NCBI GenBank assembly: GCA_902555985.1
Contig: CACDUI010000001.1
Location: 209,943 to 273,942 of the forward strand
Direction: 5' to 3'
From: an uncultured Candidatus Actinomarina sp.
Lineage (GTDB): Bacteria > Actinomycetota > Acidimicrobiia > Actinomarinales > Actinomarinaceae
Length of the DNA: 64,000 nucleotides
Part shown: positions 52,901 through 63,290 of the stretch, piece after piece
Numbering within the stretch: position 1 is the stretch's first letter
Layout of the letters: the number at the start of each line of letters is the position of its first letter
Translations under genes and position numbers: made by a program
The notes under the pieces: model-generated
Told to the model about the DNA's origin: nothing
Databases searched by the model: none
Seen by the model: the letters and a program-made list of their open reading frames with translations, nothing else

Positions 52901-53890
52901 TGTTATGGCTTCAGTTTGGCAACTGGTAAGCCAGTAGAGGTTGGAGAAGCTGTCGGAATTATATCAGCTCAATCAATTGGTGAACCTGGTACTCAGTTGA
53001 CAATGAGAACTTTTCATACTGGTGGTGTTGTAGGTTTAGATATTACATCTGGACTTCCTAGAATTGTAGAACTATTTGAAGCTAGAACTCCAAAAGGTAA
53101 ATCAGTTCTCTCACCTATTCAGGGAAAAGTAAAATCTATAGAAATAACACCTGAAGGTAACAGAAATGTACTTATTGCAAATGAAAAAGATGAATTTGAA
53201 CTTTTAGTATTAAGAAGACAAACGCTTCTTGTTAATCAAGGAGATAAATTAGAAGCAGGTCAATCCTTAACAACAGGTCCAAAAGATCCTAAAGAAGTTT
53301 TACAAATAAACGGTGTAAGAGCATGTCAAGAATACTTGGTTGATGAAGTCCAAAAGACTTACAGAGATCAAGGAGTTGAAGTTCATGACAAACATGTTGA
53401 AATGATAGTTCGTCAAATGTTAAGAAGGGTAAGAATTGTAAAATCAAACAATTCTGACTTTTTACCAAATGAACTTGCTGATTCAACATTATTTAGAAAG
53501 ACTAATCAAGAATTAGTCAAAGAAGGAAAAGTACCAGCTGAAGGAAGACCTGAGCTTATGGGTATCACAAAAGCTAGCCTTGCAACAGACTCATGGTTAT
53601 CAGCGGCATCTTTTCAAGAAACTACAAGAGTACTGACTGAGGCTGCAATGAAGAGAAGCAATGATTCTCTTTCAGGCCTAAAAGAGAATGTTATTATTGG
53701 AACATTGATTCCTGCCGGAACTGGTTCTAATGCTTATCAAAGTATGAAACCTTCTCTTCCTGATGCTCCTGAAGTTTCTGAACTAGGATTTATGGCATCA
53801 ACCTCTGAAGAATCAGAAGATGAAGCATTACCAAATCCTGCACAGTGGCTAGCTATGTTAGGTGATGAAAATGAAGTGGAGGATGAATAA
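49976..53890 (+). CDS. rpoC: DNA-directed RNA polymerase subunit beta' with a degenerate second zinc site
   Basis: A beta' subunit of 1,304 residues. The first zinc site is intact (CSCGRYKRIRYRGIVCERC). The catalytic NADFDGDQMAVH is present. An EK-rich insert (about residues 135-230) matches the actinobacterial coiled insertion, followed by NGRRGRAVAGAGGRGLKSLS. The second zinc site, made of one cysteine after VVDVA...VV and three in a later SCxxxxGxCxxCYG stretch, is lost. The first position reads VVKDIGDENIDWRG with no cysteine, and the second reads VLTPFNS then MDPLCYGFSLA with only the last. rpsL follows after 93 bases. Confidence 0.98.
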   Translation: MDKIFDELSISLATSDQMRSWSFGEVKKPETINYRTLKPEKDGLFDERIFGPTKDWECSCGRYKRIRYRGIVCERCGVEVTRREVRRERMGHIELAAPVTHIWYFKGVPSRLGYFLDMSPKELEKVIYFAAYLVVSIDTKKRTKDLAEIEEAVVAEVEIVNEDFEEWEQKRIKQMDTEIKAMENAKIPEPEIQIRKKEVEKEIKQKKVKSDAEIKVIEEAFSTLKTLKPKTLIENDTLWREMIDKYDEYFTGGMGAEAVRELVQLVDLKAEMEKLDTDLDSKSAQRRQRAIQRMKVIKPFADGKNPPEAMILEVVPVIPPELRPMVQLDGGRFATSDLNDLYRRLINRNNRLKKLIELGAPDIIISNEKRMLQESVDALFDNGRRGRAVAGAGGRGLKSLSDMLKGKQGRFRQNLLGKRVDYSARSVIVVGPHLELQQCGLPKMMALELFKPFVMKRLVELGLAQNIKSAKRMVERSRAQVWDVLAEVIEEHPVLLNRAPTLHRLGIQAFEPILVEGKAIQVHPLVCEAFNADFDGDQMAVHVPLSAEAQAEARVLMLSTNNVLSPASGNPIVSPSQDMVIGLYYITECHEELDTAKFNFVDFNEAQVAYESGHIGLQTPINVRVGDLAGSSEMHSELKGRFSELLTKDPLDGNQLTQTTLGRLHFNSIMPSDFPYIQASIRKPEMKKIISEVIERYNKAELRVFLDSMKSVGFTFGAKAGLTVAMNDVKTPPNKKQILEKYEAEAEKVEKLFKDDIITETERKQKVIEIWNEATDQVQYAMSAELESEEFNPVDMMVKSGARGNMMQVRQLAGMRGLVANPKGDIIESPIKSNFREGMSVLEYFISTHGARKGLADTALRTADSGYLTRRLVDVAAGIVVKDIGDENIDWRGTNKKIIIDGKLSRYLHSTLYGRVLSEDIKKDKKVVELDNGIKLSKGTYIDAEVLDGIAKSGVEDVNVLTPFNSLNPESMDPLCYGFSLATGKPVEVGEAVGIISAQSIGEPGTQLTMRTFHTGGVVGLDITSGLPRIVELFEARTPKGKSVLSPIQGKVKSIEITPEGNRNVLIANEKDEFELLVLRRQTLLVNQGDKLEAGQSLTTGPKDPKEVLQINGVRACQEYLVDEVQKTYRDQGVEVHDKHVEMIVRQMLRRVRIVKSNNSDFLPNELADSTLFRKTNQELVKEGKVPAEGRPELMGITKASLATDSWLSAASFQETTRVLTEAAMKRSNDSLSGLKENVIIGTLIPAGTGSNAYQSMKPSLPDAPEVSELGFMASTSEESEDEALPNPAQWLAMLGDENEVEDE

Positions 53891-53983
53891 AAAACTTATA
53901 AAAATAAGGTTGTTGTAAGTTTAAATTCGTCATATACTTCTTTTTCGGTAAGCCAAATTAGTAAAAATTAGATTGGAATAACT

Positions 53984-54352
53984 ATGCCTACAACGCAACA
54001 GTTGGTTAGAAAAGGTAGAAAGTCTAAGGTGTCAAAAGAAAAGACACCGGGACTTAAAGGGTCTCCTCAAAGAAGGGGAGTTTGCACTCGTGTGTACACC
54101 GTCACGCCTAAAAAACCTAACTCAGCTTTACGTAAAGTTTGTAGAGTGAGGCTTTCAACAGGTACTGAAGTTACTGCTTACATACCCGGTGAAGGTCATA
54201 ATCTTCAAGAGCACTCAATAGTTTTAGTTAGGGGTGGAAGAGTTAAAGACTTACCTGGAGTTAGGTATAAAGTTATTAGAGGTGCCCTTGACACAGCTGG
54301 TGTTACAGACAGAAAACAAGCAAGATCAAGATATGGAAGTAAAAAGGGTTAA
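53984..54352 (+). CDS. rpsL: 30S ribosomal protein S12
   Basis: A 122-residue decoding-centre protein. [17 protein letters not shown] and [11 protein letters not shown] then [16 protein letters not shown] are standard; the lysines changed in streptomycin resistance are wild type. It is the first gene of the str operon and ends five bases before rpsG. Confidence 0.98.
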   Translation: MPTTQQLVRKGRKSKVSKEKTPGLKGSPQRRGVCTRVYTVTPKKPNSALRKVCRVRLSTGTEVTAYIPGEGHNLQEHSIVLVRGGRVKDLPGVRYKVIRGALDTAGVTDRKQARSRYGSKKG

Positions 54353-54357
54353 AGTAA

Positions 54358-54825
54358 ATGAGAAGAGGACCATCATTAAAGAGAAAGCCAGAACCTGACC
54401 CTATTTATAACAGCTTATTGGTCTCTCAACTTATAAATCAAGTTTTACTTGATGGAAAAAAAGACCTAGCAAGCAATATTGTATACTCTGCTTTACAGCT
54501 TGTTGAAAAACAAACAAGTGCAGATCCTCTTAATACTTTGAAAGATGCTTTTGAAAATGTTAGGCCTCAAATAGAAACAAAATCAAGAAGAGTTGGTGGA
54601 ACTAATTACCAAGTCCCAATGGAAGTTCCACAAAGACGAAGTACTACTTTAGCTATTCGTTGGATGGTAGATTCCTCTAGAAAAAGAGGAGAAAAGACTA
54701 TGTCCGAAAGACTCGGCAGAGAAATCTTAGATGCAAGTAATAAAACAGGAGCTTCTGTAAAGAAAAGGGAAGATGTTCACAAAATGGCTGAATCAAATAG
54801 AGCATTTGCTCATTACAGGTGGTAA
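54358..54825 (+). CDS. rpsG: 30S ribosomal protein S7
   Basis: A 155-residue protein organising the head of the small subunit. [15 protein letters not shown] and [16 protein letters not shown] are family segments, and it ends in [10 protein letters not shown]. It is followed after three bases by fusA. Confidence 0.98.
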   Translation: MRRGPSLKRKPEPDPIYNSLLVSQLINQVLLDGKKDLASNIVYSALQLVEKQTSADPLNTLKDAFENVRPQIETKSRRVGGTNYQVPMEVPQRRSTTLAIRWMVDSSRKRGEKTMSERLGREILDASNKTGASVKKREDVHKMAESNRAFAHYRW

Positions 54826-54828
54826 TTA

Positions 54829-56916
54829 ATGACTAGAGAATTTGATTTAAATAATTTAAGAAACATTGGAATAATGGCACATATCGATGCTGGTAAAACG
54901 ACTCTTACAGAGCGAGTTTTATATTACACGGGTAAAACTTACAAAATTGGTGAAGTTCATGACGGTGCAGCTGTTATGGACTGGATGGAACAAGAGCAAG
55001 AAAGAGGAATAACTATTACCTCAGCAGCAACAACTTGTAGTTGGGACAATCACACAATTAACATTATTGATACACCCGGTCACGTAGATTTTACAGTAGA
55101 AGTAGAAAGGTCATTAAGAGTTCTTGATGGAGCAGTTGCAGTTTTCGATGGTGTAGCAGGAGTCGAGCCACAGTCTGAAACTGTATGGAGACAGGCTGAT
55201 AAATATAATGTTCCTAGAATATGTTTTGTTAACAAGCTAGACAGAACCGGGGCTGATTTTGATTTTGATGTTCAATCAATTATTGATAGGTTAGAGGCAA
55301 AGCCTGCAGTATTACATATACCCATAGGTTCTGAAGCTGATTTTGTTGGAGTCATTGATTTAGTTGAAATGAAATCGCATACTTGGTCCAAAGATGATGG
55401 TTCTGAATGGGATATTAATGAAGTACCTGAAGACATGCTTGAAGAGGCACAATTAAAAAGACAAGAGCTTTTAGATGTAGTTGCTGAAGCCGATGATGAC
55501 GTTTTAGAAAAATATTTTGCCGATGAAGAGTTAACTGCTGAAGATATTAAAAAAGCAATAAGAAAAGGAACTCTTGAGGGTATGTTTGTGCCAGTTCTTG
55601 CAGGTAGTGCATTTAAAAACAAAGGAGTGCAACTTTTGTTAGATGCTGTAGTTGATTATTTACCATCACCTTTAGATATTGAAGATGTAACAGGATTTAA
55701 GCCTGGAGATGAAGAAAATGAATTATCAAGATCACACAGTGATGAAGATCCATTTTCTGCACTTGCATTTAAGGTGGTTAGTGATCCTCATGTAGGTAAG
55801 CTTACATATTTTAGAGTTTATTCGGGAACACTTAACAAAGGTGACAAAGTCACCAACACTACGACTGGTAAAGAAGAAAGATTAGGAAGAATTTTAAGAA
55901 TGCATTCCAATTCACGAGAAGATATTGATTTTATTTGTGCTGGTGATATCGTTGCAGGAGTTGGACTGAAAAATGCTAAAACAGGTGATACTTTATCAGA
56001 TTCTTCTGAGCTAATTCAGTTAGAATCGATGACATTTCCAGAGCCTGTTATATCTGTTGCTATTGAGCCAAAATCTAAAGCAGATGAAGAAAAATTATCA
56101 GAAGGCCTCCAAAAATTAGCTGAAGAAGATCCTACTTTCCGTGTCCAATCAGATGAAGAGACAGGTCAGACAATAATATCCGGTATGGGTGAATTACATC
56201 TAGATATCTTAGTTGATAGACTTAAAAGAGAATTTAAAGTTGAAGCAAATATCGGTAAGCCTCAGGTTGCATATAGAGAAGCTTTAAAGAAAAAAACTGA
56301 TATTGAGGCAAAATATATCAGACAGAGTGGTGGTCGTGGACAGTACGGTCACGTAATTATGGAGTTAGAGCCAATTAATGATGGTTATGAATTTGTTGAC
56401 TTAATTAAGAGCGGTAGAATTCCAAAAGAATATATACCGTCAGTTAATGCTGGAGTAGAATCAGCAATGGAAACAGGAGTGTTAGCTGGATATCCGCTCG
56501 TAAATATAAGAGCAACACTTAAAGATGGAACATATCATGATGTTGACTCGTCAGAAATGGCTTTTAAAATTGCTGGATCTATGGCACTGAAAGATGGTGC
56601 AAAAAAAGCTGGAGTTAAATTACTTGAACCGGTTATGACAGTAGAGGTAGTAACACCTGAAGATTTCATGGGAGATGTTGTCGGAGATCTTTCCTCAAGA
56701 AGAGGAAAGATAGCTGAAATGGAGCAAAGAGGATCAGCAAAGGTCGTCAATGCAAAAGTACCGTTATCAGAAATGTTTGGATACGCAACTGATTTGCGTT
56801 CTCGAACACAAGGCCGTGCAACATTTACGATGCAGTTTGATAGTTATGAAGACGTACCAGACAGCATAACTAAAGAAATAACTGCGAGTATTCGTGGAGT
56901 AGAGGTAGAAGTTTAA
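54829..56916 (+). CDS. fusA: Elongation factor G
   Basis: A 695-residue translocase GTPase. The P-loop is AHIDAGKTT (about residues 16-24), switch I is [12 protein letters not shown], and G3 is [13 protein letters not shown] and SAFKNKGVQ follow as the nucleotide specificity motifs. Domain IV has the GRGQYGHV loop. It is a single canonical copy; a short palindrome follows the stop codon. Confidence 0.98.
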   Translation: MTREFDLNNLRNIGIMAHIDAGKTTLTERVLYYTGKTYKIGEVHDGAAVMDWMEQEQERGITITSAATTCSWDNHTINIIDTPGHVDFTVEVERSLRVLDGAVAVFDGVAGVEPQSETVWRQADKYNVPRICFVNKLDRTGADFDFDVQSIIDRLEAKPAVLHIPIGSEADFVGVIDLVEMKSHTWSKDDGSEWDINEVPEDMLEEAQLKRQELLDVVAEADDDVLEKYFADEELTAEDIKKAIRKGTLEGMFVPVLAGSAFKNKGVQLLLDAVVDYLPSPLDIEDVTGFKPGDEENELSRSHSDEDPFSALAFKVVSDPHVGKLTYFRVYSGTLNKGDKVTNTTTGKEERLGRILRMHSNSREDIDFICAGDIVAGVGLKNAKTGDTLSDSSELIQLESMTFPEPVISVAIEPKSKADEEKLSEGLQKLAEEDPTFRVQSDEETGQTIISGMGELHLDILVDRLKREFKVEANIGKPQVAYREALKKKTDIEAKYIRQSGGRGQYGHVIMELEPINDGYEFVDLIKSGRIPKEYIPSVNAGVESAMETGVLAGYPLVNIRATLKDGTYHDVDSSEMAFKIAGSMALKDGAKKAGVKLLEPVMTVEVVTPEDFMGDVVGDLSSRRGKIAEMEQRGSAKVVNAKVPLSEMFGYATDLRSRTQGRATFTMQFDSYEDVPDSITKEITASIRGVEVEV

Positions 56917-56931
56917 ACCTAAATAGGTTTA
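56914..56931. repeat. 18-bp palindrome TAAACCTA-AA-TAGGTTTA after fusA
   Basis: Perfect 8-base arms around AA begin in the fusA stop codon. As RNA it could form a seven-base stem but has no T-run, so it is a poor terminator; it could be a weak 3' protector or a protein site. The tuf ribosome site AAAAGGAG follows. Confidence 0.35.
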
Positions 56932-56953
56932 GATTTAAAAAAAAGGAGAAAAT

Positions 56954-58138
56954 ATGTCAAAGGAAAAATTTGACCGTAGCAAGCCTCATGTGAACGTTGG
57001 TACAATGGGACACATTGACCACGGTAAAACCACATTGACGGCCGCTATAACAAAAGTTTTAGCTGATGCTGGTGCAGGTGATGTTACAGCTTTTGAAGAT
57101 ATTGACAAAGCCCCTGAAGAGAGGGAAAGAGGAATCACAATCCAGATTGCTCACGTTGAGTATGAAACTGAAAATAGGCATTATGCTCACGTAGACATGC
57201 CTGGTCATGCTGATTATGTGAAGAATATGATCACAGGCGCAGCGCAAGTTGATGGAGCGATTTTGGTTGTTTCTGCAGCAGATGGTCCAATGCCACAAAC
57301 TAGAGAGCACGTTCTACTAGCAAGGCAAGTTGGTGTACCAGCTATTGCAGTATTCCTTAATAAAGTCGATCAAGTAGATGATGATGAGCTTTTAGATCTT
57401 GTAGAAATGGAAGTTAGAGAATTATTAAACGAATACGACTTTCCAGGAGATGATGTTCCTGTTGTTAAAGGTTCAGCGCTTGCTGCTCTTGAAGGGAAAG
57501 AAGAAGGAATCAATGCCGTAAAAGAATTAATGGACCAAGTCGATTCTTATATTGAAGAACCAACAAGAATTGTTGACAAACCATTCTTAATGCCTGTTGA
57601 AGATGTATTTTCTATCACGGGTAGAGGTACTGTTGTAACAGGAAGAATCGAACAAGGTATTGTTAATGTAAACGAGGAAGTTGAGATCGTTGGAATCAGA
57701 GAAACAACCAAATCAGTATGTACTGGTGTGGAGATGTTTAGAAAGCTTCTTGATGAAGGTAGAGCTGGTGATAATGTCGGACTCCTATTACGTGGAATTG
57801 ACAAAGAAGATGTTGAAAGAGGTCAGGTTATTGCAAAGCCTGGATCAATTACACCTCATACTAAGTTTGAGGCAGAAGTTTATGTTCTTACAAAAGAAGA
57901 GGGTGGTCGACACAACCCATTCTTTAAAGGATATAGGCCACAATTTTATTTCAGAACAACTGATGTCACAGGAGAAGTGACTTTAGGTGATGGTACTGAA
58001 ATGGTTATGCCTGGTGACAACGTATCTATCTCTGTAGAACTAATATCCCCAATTGCAATGGAAGAGGGAGTGAAGTTCGCAATTAGAGAAGGTGGTAGAA
58101 CTGTTGGAGCCGGACAGGTGACAAAAGTTATAGAGTAA
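56954..58138 (+). CDS. tuf: Elongation factor Tu
   Basis: A 394-residue GTPase carrying aminoacyl-tRNA. The P-loop is GHIDHGKTT, switch I is [10 protein letters not shown], the G3 is DMPGHADYV and NKVD is the specificity motif. Two beta-barrel domains with [14 protein letters not shown] follow. Only this tuf copy is seen in the window, and a strong terminator ends the str operon after it. Confidence 0.98.
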   Translation: MSKEKFDRSKPHVNVGTMGHIDHGKTTLTAAITKVLADAGAGDVTAFEDIDKAPEERERGITIQIAHVEYETENRHYAHVDMPGHADYVKNMITGAAQVDGAILVVSAADGPMPQTREHVLLARQVGVPAIAVFLNKVDQVDDDELLDLVEMEVRELLNEYDFPGDDVPVVKGSALAALEGKEEGINAVKELMDQVDSYIEEPTRIVDKPFLMPVEDVFSITGRGTVVTGRIEQGIVNVNEEVEIVGIRETTKSVCTGVEMFRKLLDEGRAGDNVGLLLRGIDKEDVERGQVIAKPGSITPHTKFEAEVYVLTKEEGGRHNPFFKGYRPQFYFRTTDVTGEVTLGDGTEMVMPGDNVSISVELISPIAMEEGVKFAIREGGRTVGAGQVTKVIE

Positions 58139-58146
58139 TAAAAATT

Positions 58147-58182
58147 AACCGGGAGTAGAATTCAAACTCCCGGTTTTTTTTT
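58147..58182 (+). terminator. Intrinsic terminator between tuf and rpsJ
   Basis: The stem AACCGGGAGT pairs with ACTCCCGGTT around a nine-base loop and is followed by a T-run. The S10 ribosome site GAGG begins at 58183, immediately after, so rpsJ transcription must start inside or read through this structure. That suggests partial read-through, with S10 expression partly dependent on the str operon. Confidence 0.9.
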
Positions 58183-58191
58183 GAGGAAAAA

Positions 58192-58503
58192 ATGGCAAAA
58201 GGACAACAAATTAGAATAAAGCTTAAAGCTTACGACAACTATGTTGTTGATGAATCTGCTCGTAAAATTGCAGAAACGGTTCTTAAAACACAAGCTAAAG
58301 TGAAGGGCCCCATTCCTTTGCCAACACAAATTCATAGATATTGTGTAATTAGATCCCCGCACGTTGATAAAAAATCACGTGAACATTTTGAAATGAGAAT
58401 TCACAAACGCTTAATTGACATTGTTGAACCTACTCCTAAAACTGTTGATTCTCTTATGAGACTTGATTTACCTGCAGGTGTGGAAGTAGAGATTAAGCTA
58501 TGA
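58192..58503 (+). CDS. rpsJ: 30S ribosomal protein S10
   Basis: A 103-residue protein, also the NusE antitermination factor. [19 protein letters not shown] and [19 protein letters not shown] are signatures. It heads the S10 operon and overlaps rplC by four bases. Confidence 0.97.
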   Translation: MAKGQQIRIKLKAYDNYVVDESARKIAETVLKTQAKVKGPIPLPTQIHRYCVIRSPHVDKKSREHFEMRIHKRLIDIVEPTPKTVDSLMRLDLPAGVEVEIKL

Positions 58504-59132
58504 ACACTTTAATCGCTAGAAAAGTAGGAATGACCCAAATTTATGATGAAAACTCTAAAGCATTGGGTGTTACAGTGCTTGATGTTTCTGACTGCAGAGT
58601 AGTACAGGTAAAAAATAATGATATTGATGGATACAGTGCTGCACAATTAACTATTGGTTCTAAAAAAAATTCGACAAAACCCCTCAAAAATCATTTTAAA
58701 AAATATAATTCTGAGCCAGGTGAAATAGTTTTTGAAGTTGAAATAGATGACAGTTTTGAAATAAGCCCTGGTTCTATTGTAAAAGTTTCTGACATATTTG
58801 AAGTAGGCCAGAAAGTTGACATTTCTGGCTTATCTAAAGGTAAAGGTTTTGCTGGTGTTATGAAGCGACACAATTTTTCGGGTCAAAAAGCAAGCCATGG
58901 TGTTCATAAAGTGCATAGAGCAGGTGGTTCTATTGGTAATGCCTCATATCCTGGTCATGTGTTTAAAGGTCAAAAAATGGCTGGAAGAATGGGCAATGAT
59001 AAGACCACGATACAGTCAGTAACAATCGTTGGCCTTAACGAAGAAAAAAACTATTTATTAGTTAATGGGTCTGTCCCAGGTAATAAAGGAAATATAGTTA
59101 AAGTACAAAAAGCCGTGAAAGTTAAACGATGA
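58500..59132 (+). CDS. rplC: 50S ribosomal protein L3
   Basis: A 210-residue protein near the peptidyl transferase centre. [12 protein letters not shown] at the start and [20 protein letters not shown] are conserved; the loop carrying the glutamine that PrmB methylates is present. Overlaps both neighbours. Confidence 0.97.
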   Translation: MNTLIARKVGMTQIYDENSKALGVTVLDVSDCRVVQVKNNDIDGYSAAQLTIGSKKNSTKPLKNHFKKYNSEPGEIVFEVEIDDSFEISPGSIVKVSDIFEVGQKVDISGLSKGKGFAGVMKRHNFSGQKASHGVHKVHRAGGSIGNASYPGHVFKGQKMAGRMGNDKTTIQSVTIVGLNEEKNYLLVNGSVPGNKGNIVKVQKAVKVKR

Positions 59133-59752
59133 CTGTAAAAATAGATACTTTGAATACTAAAGATAATAAAGTTACTAAAAAACAATATAGTTTTGATCCT
59201 ATCGAGGAAATTAATATAGGACTACTGCATCAAGTAGTAAAAGGTAGCAGAACAAACTACAGAAACAACACTGCAACTGTAAAAACAAGAGCACAAGTAT
59301 CTGGTACAGGTGCAAAACCTTGGGCACAAAAAGGTACAGGTCGGGCAAGACAAGGTTCTTTGAGGTCTCCTCAATTTGTTGGCGGTGGAGTAGCACATGG
59401 ACCTGGTACAAGAGTGTATAAAGATAGAACACCTAAAAAAATGAAAACTAAAGCATTATCTATGGCAATTTCACAAAGAATTTCAGAAGATTCTGTATTT
59501 GTTATTGATGGAACTGGCTTTGAAGCACCTTCAACTAAACTAGCAGTTTCTTCAATTGAAGAATTTGGTATAAAAAAAAGTTTTACTTTTGTTTATTCAG
59601 ATGGAGATGAAAATTTGTACAAGTCATTTAGAAATATTAAAGAATCAAGATTAGTATCTGTTAAGAAACTCGCAGCAATAGATGTAATTTCAACTGACGA
59701 TACAATTTTTTCTACTAACGCAATGTCACAGTTTTTAGGAGAAGATTTATGA
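59129..59752 (+). CDS. rplD: 50S ribosomal protein L4
   Basis: A 207-residue protein with the exit-tunnel loop KPWAQKGTGRARQGSLRSPQ then GGGVAHGP, intact. N-terminal variable region is short. Overlaps rplW by four bases. Confidence 0.97.
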   Translation: MTVKIDTLNTKDNKVTKKQYSFDPIEEINIGLLHQVVKGSRTNYRNNTATVKTRAQVSGTGAKPWAQKGTGRARQGSLRSPQFVGGGVAHGPGTRVYKDRTPKKMKTKALSMAISQRISEDSVFVIDGTGFEAPSTKLAVSSIEEFGIKKSFTFVYSDGDENLYKSFRNIKESRLVSVKKLAAIDVISTDDTIFSTNAMSQFLGEDL

Positions 59753-60036
59753 AGTATTTAGAAGATATACTCATTGCTCCAGTAATTTCTGAAAAATCTT
59801 ACGATAGAATAGCCGATTCAAATTCATATACTTTTTTTGTACACCCTAAGACTGATAAGCCACAGATTAAAAAAGCAGTAGAGCAAATGTTTGATGTAAA
59901 TGTTTTGAGGGTAAATACAATGTATAGAAAAGGTAAGAAGAAACGTTTTGGGTACGTTTTTGGTCAACAAAGCACAAGAAAGATTGCAATTGTCACGCTT
60001 TCTGAAGGTGAAACAATAGAGGCTTTCGGGGTTTAA
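59749..60036 (+). CDS. rplW: 50S ribosomal protein L23
   Basis: A 95-residue protein at the tunnel exit that docks the signal-recognition particle and trigger factor. [19 protein letters not shown] and [15 protein letters not shown] are typical. Two bases before rplB. Confidence 0.96.
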   Translation: MKYLEDILIAPVISEKSYDRIADSNSYTFFVHPKTDKPQIKKAVEQMFDVNVLRVNTMYRKGKKKRFGYVFGQQSTRKIAIVTLSEGETIEAFGV

Positions 60037-60038
60037 GT

Positions 60039-60872
60039 ATGGGATCAAAGAAAATTAGACCAGTAACCCCCGGCATGAGAGGACAAGTTGCAACTGACTT
60101 TAAAGATATTACTAAAAAGAAACCTGAAAAATCACTTCTTCAATCTAAAAAGTCTTCAGGCGGAAGAAACAACAAAGGACGTATTACATCGCGTCATAGA
60201 GGCGGCGGTCACAAGCAGAAATATAGAGTTATAGATTTCAAGAGAGTTAAAGACGGCATTCAGGCTAGAGTTGCCGGAATTGAATATGATCCAAATAGAA
60301 ATGCCAGAATTGCGCTGCTTCACTATATTGATGGTGAAAAGGCATATATTATTGCACCAGATGGAATTGAAGTTGATTCTATTGTTGAATCGGGCTCTAA
60401 AGCAGATATTAAAGATGGAAATTGTCTCCCATTGAGAAATATACCAGCTGGAACTTTTGTTCATGCAGTTGAGTTAAGACCAGGTGGAGGTGCAAAAATG
60501 GCACGTTCTGCTGGTTCATCCGTTCAGTTAATGAGCAAAGAAGGAGGATCCGCATTATTAAGACTTCCCTCTGGTGAAATGAGAAATGTATCAATGGATT
60601 GTAGAGCAACTGTTGGAACTGTCGGTAATGCAGAAGCAGAATTAACAAAATTAGGAAAAGCGGGAAGAAGTAGATGGAAAGGTGTTAGACCTCAAACTAG
60701 AGGTGTTGCGATGAACCCTGTTGATCACCCCCTCGGTGGTGGAGAAGGAAAGTCATCTGGTGGTAGAGTTCCTGTTAGCCCCTGGGGAAAGCCTGAGAAA
60801 AAGACAAGAAAGAAAAAGAAATATAGTAACAAATCTATTGTGAGAAGAAGATCTCAAAAAGGTAGAAATTAA
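60039..60872 (+). CDS. rplB: 50S ribosomal protein L2
   Basis: A 277-residue core protein needed for subunit joining and peptidyl transfer. [20 protein letters not shown] and the C-terminal [19 protein letters not shown] are family signatures, with the essential histidine in DHPLGGG. A lysine-rich tail ends it. Confidence 0.98.
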   Translation: MGSKKIRPVTPGMRGQVATDFKDITKKKPEKSLLQSKKSSGGRNNKGRITSRHRGGGHKQKYRVIDFKRVKDGIQARVAGIEYDPNRNARIALLHYIDGEKAYIIAPDGIEVDSIVESGSKADIKDGNCLPLRNIPAGTFVHAVELRPGGGAKMARSAGSSVQLMSKEGGSALLRLPSGEMRNVSMDCRATVGTVGNAEAELTKLGKAGRSRWKGVRPQTRGVAMNPVDHPLGGGEGKSSGGRVPVSPWGKPEKKTRKKKKYSNKSIVRRRSQKGRN

Positions 60873-60873
60873 A

Positions 60874-61137
60874 ATGTCAAGAAGTTTAAGAAAAGGACCT
60901 TTCGTTGATGAGCATCTACTAAAGAAGGTAGAAGAAGCTCAAAATGCTGGTAATAAAAGTGTAATTAAAACATGGAGTCGTCGTTCAACCGTTGTTCCAG
61001 AAATGGTTGGTTTGACTATTGCTGTTCATAATGGAAGGCAACATCTACCTATATTTATAACAGAAGCTATGGTGGGACATAAACTTGGAGAATTTTCTCC
61101 TACAAGAACATTTAAAGGACATCCGGGACAAAGCTAA
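60874..61137 (+). CDS. rpsS: 30S ribosomal protein S19
   Basis: An 87-residue protein of the head of the small subunit. [16 protein letters not shown] and [13 protein letters not shown] are conserved. Its stop overlaps the rplV start (TAATG). Confidence 0.97.
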   Translation: MSRSLRKGPFVDEHLLKKVEEAQNAGNKSVIKTWSRRSTVVPEMVGLTIAVHNGRQHLPIFITEAMVGHKLGEFSPTRTFKGHPGQS

Positions 61138-61484
61138 TGGAAAAAACAACTGTAAAAGCTCAAGGTAAATATCTGAGGCAATCACCTTATAAAATGAGAT
61201 TAGTTTTAAATTTGATTAGAGGTTTAGATGTTCAAGATGCATTAAACGTTTTAACATTTACAAAAAGAAAAGCGGCAACTGAAATAAAGCAACTTCTTGA
61301 AAGCGCAATTGCAAATGCTGAAGCAAACTATAATCTAAATTCATCAGATTTATATATTTCTAAAGCTATTGCTGATGAAGGTCCTACATTAAAGAGATTT
61401 AGACCAAGGGCTAGAGGTAGAGCAGGGAGAATTAATAAAAGGACAACACATTTGTTGATTGAATTAGAAAGCTTGAGTGAATAA
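61137..61484 (+). CDS. rplV: 50S ribosomal protein L22
   Basis: A 115-residue protein with the hairpin that lines the exit tunnel ([17 protein letters not shown]). Its stop overlaps the rpsC start. Confidence 0.97.
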   Translation: MEKTTVKAQGKYLRQSPYKMRLVLNLIRGLDVQDALNVLTFTKRKAATEIKQLLESAIANAEANYNLNSSDLYISKAIADEGPTLKRFRPRARGRAGRINKRTTHLLIELESLSE

Positions 61485-62401
61485 TGGGTCAAAAAACACA
61501 TCCATATGCTTTTAGAATAGGTATCGTCAATGACTGGAAATCACGCTGGTTTAATAGCAAAGATTATAAAGAATTAGTAAATCAAGATTACCAAATAAGG
61601 AACTTTTTAATTAAGGAACTTCCAAAAGCAGCTGTTTCTAGAGTTGATATCGAAAGAAGAGACAAAGGTGGAACATTAACTGTTGACATCCATACTGCAA
61701 GACCCGGTGTTGTAATTGGGAGAAAAGGTGTTGAAGCAGATAGATTAAGAAAAGGTATTGAAAAGCTATCTAAACAACCAGTCAAATTAAATATTATAGA
61801 AATTAGAGAAGCTGAGTTAGATGCTCAACTTTTAGCCAGAGGAATTGCAGATCAATTAGAAAATAGGGTAGCTTTTAGAAGAGCTATGAAGCGCGCTGTA
61901 TCAGCAGCATTAAAAGCAGGAGCAGAAGGAGTTAGGGTTGAATGTTCCGGCAGATTAGGTGGTGCTGAAATGGGAAGAAGAGAGTGGTATAGAGAAGGAA
62001 GGGTTCCTCTACATACACTGCGCGCAGATATTGATTTTGGAAGAGCAGCTGCTCACACTACTGTAGGAGCTATTGGAGTAAAAGTTTGGGTTTACAAGGG
62101 TGACGTAGTAGGTTCAAATAAATTAAGACAAGAAAAAATTTCTGCTGAAGCGAATCTTGCAAGCGGAGGCCCAGCAGCTGGAAGAGTGAAATCAGTCAAA
62201 TCAAGAGCGGAAGCTGCAGTTGGTGAGAAAAAAGATTCTAAAATTTTAGAAGCCGGTGGTGGTAAAAAAGCAAATGAAGAGCAAGTATCAAAGATTGTAG
62301 AAGCCGGTGGTGGTAAAAAGATCACAAAAGAAGTTGCACAAGCAAAATTCGAAGAAGAAAAGTCTATTTTAGAAGATAAATCCATTTTAGAAGAAGAGTA
62401 A
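61484..62401 (+). CDS. rpsC: 30S ribosomal protein S3 with a long repetitive C-terminal tail
   Basis: The KH domain ([20 protein letters not shown]) and the mRNA-entry helicase part are normal up to about residue 210. The tail to residue 305 is unusual: [10 protein letters not shown] and [10 protein letters not shown] repeat 17 residues apart, followed by charged [18 protein letters not shown] with a second small repeat. Tails occur in actinobacterial S3, but this repeat is distinctive. The tail is probably disordered and outside the ribosome core. Confidence 0.96.
   Translation: MGQKTHPYAFRIGIVNDWKSRWFNSKDYKELVNQDYQIRNFLIKELPKAAVSRVDIERRDKGGTLTVDIHTARPGVVIGRKGVEADRLRKGIEKLSKQPVKLNIIEIREAELDAQLLARGIADQLENRVAFRRAMKRAVSAALKAGAEGVRVECSGRLGGAEMGRREWYREGRVPLHTLRADIDFGRAAAHTTVGAIGVKVWVYKGDVVGSNKLRQEKISAEANLASGGPAAGRVKSVKSRAEAAVGEKKDSKILEAGGGKKANEEQVSKIVEAGGGKKITKEVAQAKFEEEKSILEDKSILEEE
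62247..62320 (+). repeat. 51-bp-spaced direct repeat inside rpsC
   Basis: A 22-base unit at 62247-62268 recurs at 62298-62319, beginning TAGAAGCCGGTGGTGGT in both. It codes for the EAGGGKK repeat, and 51 bases keeps the frame. Confidence 0.85.
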
Positions 62402-62404
62402 ATA

Positions 62405-62818
62405 ATGTTAATGCCAAAAAAAACAAAATATAGAAAATCCCATAGAGGAAGAAGAAAAGGTAATTCAAAAGGTGGGAATGTTGTTGCTTTTGGTGATTTT
62501 GGCATCCAAGCATTAGAGACTTCTTATGTTACGGCTAGACAAATCGAAGCAGCAAGAATTACTATCACACGTACTATGAAGCGTGGTGGTAAAGTGTGGA
62601 TTAATATTTTTCCTCACAAACCTATTACTAAGAAGCCTGCAGAGGTAAGGATGGGATCTGGTAAAGGAAATGTAGAATATTACGTTGCGGTTGTTAAACC
62701 AGGGAGAATTCTTTTTGAGATTTCAGGTGTACCTGAAGATGTTGCAAGAGAAGCAATGCGAAAAGCTGGTCACAAACTTCCTATGAGAACAAAATTTGTT
62801 AAGAGAGACAATTTATGA
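62405..62818 (+). CDS. rplP: 50S ribosomal protein L16
   Basis: A 137-residue protein near the A-site. It begins [19 protein letters not shown] and contains [19 protein letters not shown], both signatures. The start three bases after S3 is the usual MLMPK form. It overlaps rpmC by four bases. Confidence 0.97.
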   Translation: MLMPKKTKYRKSHRGRRKGNSKGGNVVAFGDFGIQALETSYVTARQIEAARITITRTMKRGGKVWINIFPHKPITKKPAEVRMGSGKGNVEYYVAVVKPGRILFEISGVPEDVAREAMRKAGHKLPMRTKFVKRDNL

Positions 62819-63027
62819 GTGTTAATGATTTAAGAGAGCTTTCTGTTCAAGAACTTCAGAATAAAATTGTGGATTTAAAAAAAGAGCTTATGGAATCTCG
62901 ATTTGCACTTGCTACTAGCCAAATTGAAGATACTTCTATATTTAAAAAGATAAAAAAAGAAATTGCACAGGCTAATACTGTTTTGACCGAAAAATTAAAT
63001 AAATTAAATAAAGAGGTAGTTGAATAA
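62815..63027 (+). CDS. rpmC: 50S ribosomal protein L29
   Basis: A 70-residue helical-hairpin protein. [20 protein letters not shown] at the start is typical. Its stop overlaps the rpsQ start. Confidence 0.95.
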   Translation: MSVNDLRELSVQELQNKIVDLKKELMESRFALATSQIEDTSIFKKIKKEIAQANTVLTEKLNKLNKEVVE

Positions 63028-63290
63028 TGTCAAATGTAGAAAGAACTTCAAGAAAAGTTAGAACAGGCGTCGTAGTTTCTGATATTCGTGAGAAAACCGT
63101 AACTGTAGCTATAGAATTACAATTTCCACATCCTAAATACAAAAAAATTGTTAAAAAAACAAGAAAGCTTCATGCTCATGATGAAAGTTTTGATGCAAAA
63201 GTTGGTGATACCGTAAAAATTATGGAAACTAAACCATTTTCTAAAACTAAGAAATGGCGAGTTACTGAAGTTGTAGAGAGGGCGAGATGA
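63027..63290 (+). CDS. rpsQ: 30S ribosomal protein S17
   Basis: An 87-residue primary 16S-binding protein. [20 protein letters not shown] and the [17 protein letters not shown] ending are signatures. Overlaps rplN by four bases. Confidence 0.97.
   Translation: MSNVERTSRKVRTGVVVSDIREKTVTVAIELQFPHPKYKKIVKKTRKLHAHDESFDAKVGDTVKIMETKPFSKTKKWRVTEVVERAR

Noticed and set aside
56914-56931. Palindrome after fusA as another copy of the iron operator
   Set aside because: Arms are TAAACCTA/TAGGTTTA with a two-base centre, unlike TGTTAA-N6-TTAACA, and it lies in an elongation-factor operon.
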